Shown: positions 49,570-60,019 of the stretch, piece by piece
Position numbering within the stretch: position 1 is the first letter of the stretch
How the letters are laid out: every line of letters starts with the position of its first letter
DNA from: Marsupella aquatica
Taxonomy: Eukaryota > Marchantiophyta
Length of the DNA: 64,000 nucleotides
Assembly: GCA_973895155.1 (NCBI GenBank)
Contig: OZ316896.1
Span: 20,336,001 to 20,400,000 of the forward strand
Direction: 5' to 3'
Notes under the pieces: generated by a model
Told to the model about the DNA's origin: nothing
The model's database searches: none
The model's input: only the letters and a program-made list of their open reading frames with translations
Position numbers and translations under genes: made by a program

Positions 49570-50328
49570 ATGGCTAGCTCCACGTTACCGCAGCTCTGTG
49601 GCTCTGGTTTAAGGCTGTCTTGCCATGGCGAGAATAATTGTGATGGAATTGTGGGTACCAGAAAATTAGGATTGCTACGGAAGGTGCAGCAGCTTCCACA
49701 GCGAATTTCTGGGCGCACATCCATTTCTCAATTGAGAGCCTCCTGCTCGAGTACTGACTCCCAAAACAGCGATGGAGTTAGAGCTGACGCAGGGCAATGT
49801 GGGCGAAGGGAAATTGGGATGGCATCAGTGGCGTTTTGCCTGTTTACTTTCTCGAATAGCAAGGGCGAGGACGCACAGGCTGGCGGGCTGGACAAGTACC
49901 TGAAGAAGAAGAAATTGGACCCCCTGGACACGTATGTCCCCACCGTGCTGCTCGCTCAATCCCAGTTTCAGGACGTGGATGGGAAGCTAGAAGGAGGTCA
50001 GCAGAAAACGTATGCGGATGCTCGGTCGTTGCTGCGTACTGGTCCTGCCGCCTCTCTGCGGACCGATATCCGTGCAGTTGCCCAGTATGCTGCAGAAACG
50101 GGGAATGAGGACGGCACTGCTGCTGTGGATCAGTGTCTCAGTGCTTTGGAGGATTTGGACTCTCTTCTGCTGCAAGCGTCGAGGTCAAGTGGAGCTCCAG
50201 TTGAGAGGATGAAGGAGGATCTCACCATGACTGTTAGCGCTCTGGACAGGCTGCTGGCAACCGTACCTGGGGAGATATTAGAAAAATCTAAAGCCATCGC
50301 AGAGGCATACAAAGAATACAGTGACTAG
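49570..50328 (+). CDS. Conserved plastid protein, probably thylakoid lumen
   Basis: A 252-residue protein encoded without introns. Residues 1-75 are Ser/Arg-rich and poor in acids, as in a chloroplast transit peptide. They are followed by a twin arginine (R79-R80), a hydrophobic run (82-95, IGMASVAFCLFTFS) and AQA at 102-104, the layout of a bipartite Tat-type lumen-targeting signal. The mature part starts GLDKYLKKKKLDPLDTYVP and includes ARSLLRTGPAASLRTDIRAV and ALEDLDSLLLQASR, which I recall from an uncharacterised helical protein family conserved in plant chloroplasts; no enzymatic motif is visible. Met at 49570 is chosen over 49546 because the transit peptide begins MASST. The 5' flank is a foreign reductase relic, so the promoter may be rearranged. 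The last codons are duplicated just downstream. Confidence 0.82.
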   Translation: MASSTLPQLCGSGLRLSCHGENNCDGIVGTRKLGLLRKVQQLPQRISGRTSISQLRASCSSTDSQNSDGVRADAGQCGRREIGMASVAFCLFTFSNSKGEDAQAGGLDKYLKKKKLDPLDTYVPTVLLAQSQFQDVDGKLEGGQQKTYADARSLLRTGPAASLRTDIRAVAQYAAETGNEDGTAAVDQCLSALEDLDSLLLQASRSSGAPVERMKEDLTMTVSALDRLLATVPGEILEKSKAIAEAYKEYSD

Positions 50329-50383
50329 GATAGTGAAATCTAACCATCGCAGAAGCATACAAAGATTCCAGTGACTAGGATAC
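50286..50383. repeat. 50-bp tandem duplication of the gene's 3' end
   Basis: CCATCGCAGAGGCATACAAA at 50294 recurs as CCATCGCAGAAGCATACAAA at 50344, and both continue to AGTGACTAGGATA. The unit includes the last codons and the TAG stop of the plastid-protein gene; the second copy lies in the 3' UTR and is not translated. Confidence 0.9.
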
Positions 50384-52616
50384 CGGTACATGTTCATCTT
50401 GTGCACCAATTTGTAGCTGCCAGTGACTGGCCAATGTTTTGGAAAGGTCTGGGTTGATATTTCGGAATGGAGAACGTCGTTTCTTGTGCATGTGCCTTGC
50501 TATTTTGCTGTCTGCTTCCTGAGTAGACAGAGTTGTAGACTTGTACAGCGGTCTTATTGGAACCTTGATTTTACCACTAGTGTCTTTTTCCTGTTGCAAT
50601 GAAGGGCGCCTCTGGAATCACGACATAAGTAATAAGGTTTGTAATTCACCTTGTCAATTTGCCTAAGCACAATCCAGCTCCTCTCTGCAAATGTGATCTT
50701 AGTGTCACCTCATGCTGAGAAGCATGAGCCACTTTTCCTTGCATTCAAAAAGCTTTCTAGAACTGCTAAAAGATAGAAATTGCAATGCATCTCTTGAGTA
50801 TTTGTTTTGAATGGGCACAATGAACCACTTGCACCGAGTGAACTATTGACAAAGAGTTTTCTGGCCATCTGATTCATTTTATCAATGCACTCAGCACCTC
50901 CGTGACTGCATGTCTCTAAACACACCAATGCACGCACCCGACTTATGTTTTGGGTGCAGCCTGCTCTTGTTTGTAAAACACACTGGGGGCCCTTCGAAGC
51001 CAGGGAAAGGTAAATATATTCAGTCCGTCCGTTATAATTTCGATCTTGTTCTTTGAGACAAAACAGAATCAAATAGTACCTGGACTGATCACAGTCAATT
51101 GACTTCCGTTGGCCAATCCTGCGGTGTCCAATGCTGAGGTACGTCAGGTCATTGCAAGTTACATTATTGTTCGAGATTTTCAGCAGGTTTACTCAGTTGT
51201 ACATTTGATGTAGAATTCACCTGATAAAAACAGAGTAAGTATCCAAGGGAGCTTGAAGGTGGTGCAAGCAATGTTTTCGAAGACTCATTGTTGAGTTCGA
51301 AGTAGTATTGTTCCTTCAATAAGATTTGTGGCATTGTTTTGGATTCTCAACTCTTCTGCTGGCAAGTTATCTGGAGGCTCAACGGTCGAAAAATTTTCAT
51401 TTCTGTAGCAACGCAAAAGCTGGTAAACAACATTTTTTCAACAAGAATGAGCAGCTGGATGTTTAGTCGATTCAATGTATCTCTCAGGGTACCTGTATCC
51501 AAGAAAAGCAGAGGCTGCATGGGATCCACAACCTGAACAAAAGACATGAAAGGTATCAGTGAACCCTCGAGACGTTTCAGCAGTTTCCTGGTCAGATTGA
51601 ATATTCACCAATAAGATGTCAAAGTTCAGCATAATCCCTCCTGTAGTTTTAGCTTTGTATATCTATGTAAGGTTAAGAGCCAATACCCCCCCTGCCAGCC
51701 TGGCCTGGGGTGGTGAGATTTTGGCCCCCTTGGCTAGCCAGCCTGGGAGGGTTATCAAGGGCATATGCTTGTTAATCCAGTGGCCAATCTGGAAGGGTTA
51801 TCCAATTTTAGGTGCAATTTTCAGGTCATAAATAGAGTAAAACTGCATTTGGGGGCCATGATTGTAACCCCCTCAGGCTCACTGCCCTTGGGGACTCCCA
51901 GCCAACTGAAGGCACTAGGAAATTAGCTCCTCCTTCTTAGGTCAGGAGAGCATTTGCAGAATGATCTTTGGATTGTAGTCCCTCTGCTAGGTTCTGTCAT
52001 CTGCTTTTTTATGAATTGATATATCGATATAGAGACAATCTTCCTTGGCTTCATTTCAGAGACCTTCAGTCATGTTGTTTCTATCTGAACATGGTGCTTC
52101 AATTTTGTGGATCGCAAATCATAACTTGCCCATGAAATAGAGAAGCAACTTGTATTAGCTCTGGACCAACTGAAACTAAAGACAGAGCCTTCTCCTCAAT
52201 AGAAGTCTTTGTTCTTGTACATTTGTACATTTCTTGGCCCTTGTTATTGATGATTTTGTGTTTGATTACTTCAACATCAAATTTAGCAGATGAGGAACCT
52301 CTTTTCACCTGGCCTTGCCTGACCTATAATAGGGATAGAGCAAAAGTGAATGAAATTAACCTTTCGTGCTAAGTCTGTGTGAGACACTAGGATGCATTTC
52401 AAGTTCAGTCAATCAACATAACATGATTACCAATCTAAACACTATAATATGGAAGCTCCTTAGTTGTTAGATTATGGTGACATTTTTCTTTATCATGAAA
52501 TGGACATAAGGTGTCACTGTGCATCTTTTCCATTGCCAACCCGTCACTCTCTTCATAATTGACAAAATCTTTGAGATCCAGTTGTCAAGCCGGTTGGGTC
52601 TGCTCTATAACACTTC
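50384..52616. other. Downstream flank and intergenic DNA
   Basis: Begins with the 3' UTR of the plastid-protein gene. No gene or element was supported in the rest. Confidence 0.45.
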
Positions 52617-52690
52617 AGCTCAAGATCACTTATTTTCAACAATACTCACTTCAACTCAAGGTCAATTATTTTCAACAATACTCTATACTA
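52617..52690. repeat. 38-bp tandem duplication
   Basis: CTCAAGATCACTTATTTTCAACAATACTC... is followed by CTCAAGGTCAATTATTTTCAACAATACTC; the shared TTATTTTCAACAATACTC starts at 52630 and 52668. Confidence 0.8.
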
Positions 52691-52932
52691 CTGTGCATTG
52701 GGCTAGTGTGTAACCTCATCACACCGCGTGTTAAATCTACATCAGCCATACAACCAGAACATAAACCAAGACACCTTTTGTTCAAATCACTTGGTTTATA
52801 GATCATAAATATATAGTATATTGCTTTATGTTCTGATGTACAGAGCGCATTAACTTGACCTAGATTTAACATGCAGTCCTCATCACCTTAGGGCACAACA
52901 GCGAGAATGTTTTAAAGATATATTTACGGACT

Positions 52933-53420
52933 CACTACAACATATTTGACACTTTTGCGAAGGTATTTTTGTCGACGCTCTTGTATTTCCGATGGGCGGC
53001 GCTTTGCATAATTTGCGAATCAACCCGCATCGCAATTTGCGATTCTATCCCTATCGCAAATATAATACTTGAAGCGCATTATATCGCTAATACGTTGCGA
53101 AGTAAGTGGTTTTGCAAGTTTTACCGAAACGCGCCGAATGGAAAGGCGCCTTCTGAAGACGGGAAAATCACTCGCCGACTCCGAAACTAACTCATGTAAA
53201 TATTTGCGAAGAAGGTTGGATTGAAAATTTTTTGCGATAGTAGTTTTTTGACAAGTTTAAGAATGTCGGAGGATGGAAGATTTGCAAAACGGTGAGAATA
53301 TGAAATTTGTGATTGATTTTGCATCACAAGTTTGCGAAGAGTATAGTATGGAAATATTGAGAAACGAGAAGCTTCATAGAAATTGCGAGTCCGGTGAGAT
53401 TTTGTGAGCTTCGCAAATTG
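52933..53420. repeat. CACTA subterminal repeats (TTGCGAA/TTCGCAA)
   Basis: Within about 490 bp of the terminus the motif TTTGCGA(A/T) or its complement occurs about a dozen times in both orientations (for example near 52954, 53014, 53027, 53094, 53204, 53230, 53330, 53407 and 53418). In CACTA elements such arrays bind the TnpA-type protein and are needed for transposition. Confidence 0.8.
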
Positions 53421-53823
53421 TTCGCAAACTAAAAATTAAGATTATTGTGAGGTGAGACAATGAAGAGGGTGGATGGTCCAATATATGGATGGGGCAGGAG
53501 GGAAGAGGAAGGGAGGAAGGAGGGAGGAGGAGGGACAGACGTACCACGGAGGAGGGAAACACGAGGGTGAGAATGAAAATTATGGAATAGGTAGGAAATA
53601 AAGTTATATTGAGCAACAGAGGTTAGATAGAAAGTTGCATGTAAAATTCACAAGTGATCACAATAAAACAATACAATACATATGTCATGAGTATGACTCA
53701 TTCAAAAGTGAATGGCAAATATAAATATAGACAATACTTTTTTTTATATCACCAAACATGAACAAATCAAATATAACATGAACAAATGTCTAGGCTGGAC
53801 CCAAGTGCATATAAATATGTCCC

Positions 53824-54830
53824 TCACACTTGGTCCTCATCGGCCTCAAGGTCATCTAGGTCTGATACAATAACATCTGGCTTCTCAGTAACAATGGAAC
53901 GAGAACGTGGCACATAGGTGATGACAATTGACCACTCGGTGTCTAAGGGGTATGGAATGTAGAAACATTGCTCCAAGTGTAATGGGAAAGCAAATGGTTC
54001 TGATGTTTGCCAATGAGATGCTTGAACACTAGTGGCACTTGTCTTCAACCGTGTAAACCCACTCTCATCTTGAAGTATAGTGCAATTTTGACCAACAAGG
54101 TTCACTTTGAACCACTTGCACTTGAAGACATATTCCTCAAACTTTGAATGGTTGTCATATGATACCACCAAGATCTCCTCTATCTTCCCATAGTGTGGCA
54201 CAACATCTCTAACAATGTTCCTATCATGGCGGCTGCTTCTGGAGTCTTGAGAAAATTCCCCTTGAACTCCACAATCAAAAGTACGACCCCTCTTCTCATC
54301 AAGGGAAGAAACCCTGAAATTAACAAAACCCACAAATTTTTATTACACAAAAGATACCATTAATGTAATAATCATCAAAATATGACACCCATCCCTAAAT
54401 AGCCAAAACCCACATGGCCTATGGCATAAATATAGAAGCCAACATTACAGTTATGGATGTCATTAATGATAATAGAAAGTTTTTAAACAATAGAAATAAC
54501 TAATCAAAATAAGGTCTACATGAATTAATAGAGGAAGAAAAGTTAGGTACTAGTGGACCTGAAGTGTCTCCCTTGTGTCCACATAGCCGTCTTGGATGTC
54601 ACCACTCTCAAAGGGCCATGAACAATGGTCCGAACGTCATCTGTGATGGTAGGAAAGTGGGACACATCTCCTCCTTGTGTCACCATGTCATCCAACTCAA
54701 GCAACTTTTGCTTCATATACTCATGCATCTTAGGAAAAATTCTTGCTCTTTGACTTGTTCTCTTGGCATTCTCATAAAACTCTCTCCATTTCTCCATGAT
54801 ATTACTATTACTCAACATAAATGTTGTCAA
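53824..54830 (-). CDS. CACTA-encoded DUF4216 region (two exons)
   Basis: Two minus-strand exons, about 54830-54559 and 54313-53824, joined by a GT-AG intron (donor TTCAG/GTCCAC, acceptor ATTTCAG/GGTTTC); the join gives RHFRVSSLDEKRGRTFDCGV, the typical entry to DUF4216. The second exon continues YGKIEEILVVSYDNHSKFEE and VFKCKWFKV, the core of that domain, and ends in an acidic tail at TGA 53824-53826. DUF4216 is found almost only at the C-terminal side of plant CACTA proteins; its role is unknown. Confidence 0.8.
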
Positions 54831-57800
54831 CTGTGACCACTAACAAGAAGCCTTAAAGGGTGAGTAACAAGCCCAAACTCTAAGCACTCTCGTAAAAAAA
54901 TTGCAGAAACAAAGAAAATGGCAAAAAAGTGGCCAAAAATACTACCTGTTTTTTGACAAAATTATAAAACAAACTGAAAGTATTAAAATGACACTTTTTT
55001 CACCATCTCCTAATTACAAAATGATCTCAACTTACTTTTGATAAAATTACTACCTATAATTTTACTATGCCATTTTAGCAATTTTTACCAAAACATGATT
55101 TGTATTTTTAACAAACAATCAAATTACCTCCATAATTCATTAGACTTGGGAAAAATTCAAATTCATAAAATATGATCTCTTTTTGACTCTCCAACATGCG
55201 CCCCTTCACTCTTTGAGGAAGACTTTTCAATGGAAGATGATATCTCCACAAATTCACCACCTACGCTTCCAGATGTACCCGTTCTGATCCAAATCAGATC
55301 ACTCAATGGCTCCTCTTTTACTCTCAACCTGGCTCTCAACATGCCTGAGTTTGATTTGTTAGGCAACATCTGAATTTCACAAACATATTGACCCAACTGG
55401 GCTCCCCCAACCTCTTCTTGGGGACCTCTTCCAAATTCTTATTCTTCCCCTTCAAGTTAATTTCTTGATATTGATTGGCTTCCAATCTCAGCCAAATGAT
55501 GCAAGTGTGCCCGGGTGACCTTCTTGTGATGATCCTTTCCTTGCCGGAATTATTTGCAGCCTCAGTAGGTCTTCTTGTGTCCCCGCTTGTGTCAGCGCTC
55601 TTACACCTTCCTGGAATTTGAGAGATGTCAGATGACCATATTCACTCTCTCCCCTTGGTGCTTGTTGCAACGCTTGACCTTTCCAAAATGCACAACAATC
55701 TGGTTTTGAGACAGGACTTAGTGTTTTTAGAAACTTGTTACAATCGGTCTTCATGAATTCATGAGTCCGCTTTCTCAACTGTCCACTATCTTGAAGACCC
55801 TTGAGTCGGACACCCAAATTAACACTAGTCTCAACCACATGGGATAGAACTTAACGCCCGGGGAGGCTAGTGCTCTCAAATGAGTGAGAAGAACTTAATG
55901 TAGACAAAACACACAAAAGAGCAAAAACCCTTTAACTTGAAACAAATGAAATAACATGTTTTCATGAATAGAGGACGCCTATTTGAACTTAATTGGTCCT
56001 TTCTCTAATTTAAATGAATAAGAAATGCTTAAATCATTTTTCAATAATTAAGCCAATCCTTTCATGACATAGATGAACAAGTCAAGGAAAAAGTTGAAAA
56101 AATTATATTTCCAAAAGTTTTTTATGACACAACACTTTATTAATTAGTCTTCTTGGCTACTAGGTGGTATCTTAGTCCTTTGACTTTTTGGCTTGTTGGG
56201 CAACTTAGGGCTTCTTTGGGCCTTTTCCCTTCCCCATACCTCCCTTTACTAGATTGCTCAATTATTAATCTCACAATATTGTTTGGACTACCCAATCCAG
56301 TTTACTTGGAGAAATAAATCATTTTTAGGTTTGCATTCCCAAGTTTCATGAGGATAAACATTGGCATTAAAAACCCATATGTTTTTGCCCACCAAGATAC
56401 GTACTTCCATGACTCATGATTGGAGAGTTTGTCTTGTTGACCTACTGTTTCCATATGGTTTTTGAAATATTGGCATTTGGAGCACTTTTTGCTTTTATTT
56501 CACCATATTTTTTGCATTTCTTGAGATTGAGTGGTTTGTCTTTATCCCCTTTTCTTTCACTTTTGAAGTCTTTCTTTTGGCTATTCTGGAGATTCTCTCC
56601 CTAAGATACCTTATTCTCTTTCATGAATTCATGAAGGGGCTACCACCTGGGAAACTGAGAAACCAAAAGCTTCATGAATTCATGAAGCCCAAAACTGGTT
56701 GTGACAAAATACAAAGGGCAAAGACTGTGTTGCAAGCTCAATGACCTACAAAGGGCTAGGGTAGCCAATTGGCTATGGCAAAGGAGGCTGCGGCCTGGAG
56801 AGGGCTATTGCCCCTCACTTAAGCTCAAGTCGCATCAAGGTGCTGTCATCAGCTGCCGATTGAGGTCAGGCCTAATTTATGGTCTGGGAATGACTGCTAA
56901 TCTCTGCTGTCGCCTTCAAAATCCTGAAGCTGAAATTTTGAATTCCTGGTTTGATGTTGATGCTTTGATTGCTGGATTTCACCTGAGTGTTGGACTTTGA
57001 TTTCTCAGATTTGGTTATTGAATGAGCTTCTACTGTGATTGACTGCTACTTGAATTAGCTGTGGTAGACTCTGATTAAATGAGACAGATTCCAATTAGGG
57101 GAGATAGCCACAAAGGATCAGGGATAATTTGTGAAAAATTGAGCTTGAGAGCTAGATCTCAATCGAGCAGACCTAAGGATTGAAGGGGGAGCGAGTGGAG
57201 GATGGGAGAGGGAGCAAGGGAGATTGGAATGGGATTGATAAGGATTGGAAGGGGATTGGAAGGGGGGCCATTTAGGGATTGGAGGAGGGTGGACAATCGA
57301 CCGTCAGGGGAACGATCAACCATCAGAGGGGGATGGAGCACCGGAGGAGGGCAGTCGAGCATCAAGGGGATGATCAAACATTGGAGGGGGAGCGGTAAAA
57401 GATTGGGGGGGAGGGTTTAGGATTGGGGAAGGGTTTCACTAATCAGGGACCAGGGGAGGGCCGATCGGGAATCAAGATTGATCCAGGGAGGATTAAGGGT
57501 TGACCAGGCCTGGTCTGGGTCAAAAATGAGTCCAAGGTGGGTGGATTGGGAGCAGAAGCAAAGAGAACTATCGAGCTTGGGGGAACTAACTGGAGGGAGC
57601 TAGGAGGATCAGGTAGCTTCTTTCAGGTGAGAACCCGGCTTCATGATTTCATGAAGCCAGGTGGCTGCCCAAATCAAACTCGATGTACATTTCAATATTG
57701 GTATGGATCAAGAGAGTGGGGAGGACGTGAAGCGCACCAGAGTAGAGGGTGCAACAGAAGATGTAACTATTGAGCTAGCTCGGATTGAAGCAAGGATCTT

Positions 57801-58166
57801 CTAGAAGTGGAGAGGAGGTTAGAGAAGCCTTAGATTAGTTGAGTTGCATTGTATTTAGAGATTTAGTGGACTTAGATGCACACCTACAATGGATAGTGGC
57901 ATTCTACTTAAGATTTTGAGTTTGCACAAACTCAGATCAAAGACCGTAAATTTTATGTTTGTAATTAAGTATGGATTTGTTGTTTTTGGTAATTGTGAAA
58001 ATGATGTTGAAAATATCCCAAGATTTTCATTGAAAGAATTATAATAGCAAAGTTCACAAAACATGTTTCATTTTTATATGTTTTTTTAAAGCACTTTTGG
58101 AAAAATCATGAAAATCTTGAAAAAGGAATTCGGGCCTTGGACTCATCCCTTAAGGCTCCATGTTCA
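54831..58166. other. CACTA interior: linker, introns and possible further insertion
   Basis: Minus-strand open frames at 55163-55396 and 55488-55838 could be linker exons but show no known domain. From about 56620 to 57780 the composition changes (G- and A-rich, GGGGATTGG-type degenerate repeats at 57170-57430), and the boundaries carry palindromes of the TTCATGAATTCATGAA family, so this part may itself be inserted sequence. No gene is called. Confidence 0.45.
56669..56688. repeat. 20-bp perfect palindrome, one of a family
   Basis: GCTTCATGAATTCATGAAGC. Related sites: 55750-55764 (TTCATGAATTCATGA), 56620-56635 (TTCATGAATTCATGAA) and 57638-57659 (GGCTTCATGA, then TT, then TCATGAAGCC). All lie inside the CACTA element. 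Confidence 0.85.
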
Positions 58167-58729
58167 CTATGTTGATGTCAACATGCGTGTTTTTGTGGCA
58201 CCTGTTAAACGATCCTCCTCTTCTCTTTCCTCCATCCAAGTATGTGGACAAGTAGGATCAATGGTGGCCAAGATGTTACTACAATAAAACATACTCTCTG
58301 CTGCCAAGTATCCTGTAGCTATGCTTCCCTCCACCCGTGCACGGTTACGTACATAAGCCTTCAACACCGCCATGTACCGCTCAAGCCAATACATCCATCT
58401 ACAATGCACTGGACCTGCAATGGCAACCTCCCGCACAAGATGCACAAGTAAATGAACCTGACAATCAAAGAAGGAAGGAGGAAGGGCTTTCTCCAACTTG
58501 CATACCACCTCAGCTGCCAATACCTCCATCCCAGAGATTTCTTCTACATATATCTCCTTTGAGCATATCCATCTCAACAAACGACCCAATGACCAGATGA
58601 CATCTTGCACTTCTTCACTCCCTATACCTATAATTGCCACTGGCAATATATGCTGCAATAGGCGATGATAGTCATGTGTCTTCAGATATCGTGGCCACTT
58701 GTGATTGTCCTCCATCCCAAAAGCTTTTT
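58167..58729 (-). CDS. CACTA-encoded DUF4218 region
   Basis: Minus-strand coding segment with the DUF4218 hallmarks in order: LKTHDYHRLLQHILPVAI, then LPPSFFDCQVHLLVHLVREV, GPVHCRWMYWLERYM and VLKAYVRNRARVEGSIATGY. This domain follows TNP2 in plant CACTA transposases. Its 5' side (SQKAFGMEDNHKWPRY) is cut from the transposase by the nested insertion; the frame matches exactly when the insertion and one GTGACA copy are left out. The 3' boundary near 58200 is uncertain because a splice donor could lie before the TAG at 58167. Confidence 0.88.
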
Positions 58730-59157
58730 GTGACAGGTACCCCATCACGGGAAGTCACACATAACTGATCGCGGAGGCCTATGCATTGTTAATAGCCACT
58801 ATAAATAAGCCGTTTTTTTGAATTTTCGAGTTAATTCCATCCTTTCAAGTTGGCGCTGCCAGGAGGACCTTACTTTATTTTATTCTCTTCTCAGAATTGT
58901 TCTAAACGGTCACGGCAACCTAGGGGGGGCAAATAGGTGGCCTTGCCATTTCACTTGAACCATTGTCAAGTTCCCCCTATAAGTCCAAGAGGTTAACTTT
59001 TCTTTTTGGGGTTAAATGGGTATAACCACAACAAGGGCCAAAAGAAAAGAATGAGTTCTTTTGAGAGGTTAACAGTTGTTGGGGTAAAGGGGAGGGAAAT
59101 AGGGGGTCCATAAGGGGCAGCCCCTGTGGACGCCACCTGGCATCTCCATAAGGCAAG

Positions 59158-59690
59158 CCGGGGCGCATGGCGAAAAGGAGTTGGGGGGAATTAAACCCCT
59201 CTCGAGGAGCCCTCTTAAAAGGGGCCCCACGAGTGAACGAAGGAGAGGGCCGCGAGCCCTGCATAGGGTCACGAGCCCACCAGCCGCAGCCGCAAGTAGA
59301 CGCAGCAGCGAGGGGGAGAAAGCAGGGCGCTAAGCGGGGCTCCACGAGTAAAGGAGGTACCGCAAGGAGGGAGCGAGCCTTGCATAGGGCCGCGAGCCCA
59401 CCAGCAGAACCCGAGGCGGGGTGCCGGAGCCGAGAGGAGGAGCCCGCGAGTGGGCGAGCCCAGGTGAGGCGAGCTAGGGCGAGAGGTGAGCCGGGGCCGC
59501 AGCCGGCGCCGGGAGGAGAAGACCGCGAGTAGGGGGGGAATTAAATTTCCCTGGCCTTGGAGGACTGGGCGCCTGCAGCGAGGTGCGGGGACGTGGGTAA
59601 GGAGGGCCGCGTGTTGGCAAACGCAAGCCCTTCATAGGGCCGCGAGCCGGGGCGCATGGCGTGAGGGGAGCCAGGAGAAAAACTTGATGA
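59158..59690 (+). repeat. GC-rich leader with diverged tandem units
   Basis: Blocks containing CACGAG(T), GCATAGGG(T/C)C(A/G)CGAGCC and CACCAGC recur about 115-120 bp apart (starting near 59228 and 59343), with a partial third copy around 59625-59648. CCGGGGCGCATGGCG occurs near both ends (59158 and 59647), and GGGGGGAATTAAA at 59184 and 59534. Far more GC-rich than the CACTA host DNA. Open frames on both strands here reflect composition. Confidence 0.7.
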
Positions 59691-60019
59691 GGAGGGTGAA
59701 GAAAGGGGTTTACTTCCCTTTCCTTTGTATTTGTTTTTTTTCTCCCTTTCTTCTCTTTGCGACTTCTTACTCTGCCGAAAGCAAGTTCTCTCATTGCCGA
59801 GCTCTCTCCACATTCTAATTATTTTTGAAGCTCCCTCTCTCATGGTAGATTGGTGGGGCTTGGTGGCGTGATTCTTCCGGGCATTAGCGGCAGCAGCACG
59901 GAGTGGCTTCTGAGGGAATTGAGAGTAATTGATTGATCGGGATACGGGGGCGCCAGGGAATTGACATTGCTACGGGTGACGGGATTTGGTGATTGAGGAT
60001 TTGATTTCTGGATGCATGG

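Noticed and set aside
59167-59532. 121-codon Arg/Ala/Gly-rich frame in the nested element leader
   Set aside because: Lies in GC-rich tandem repeats with equally long frames on the opposite strand; low-complexity translation.
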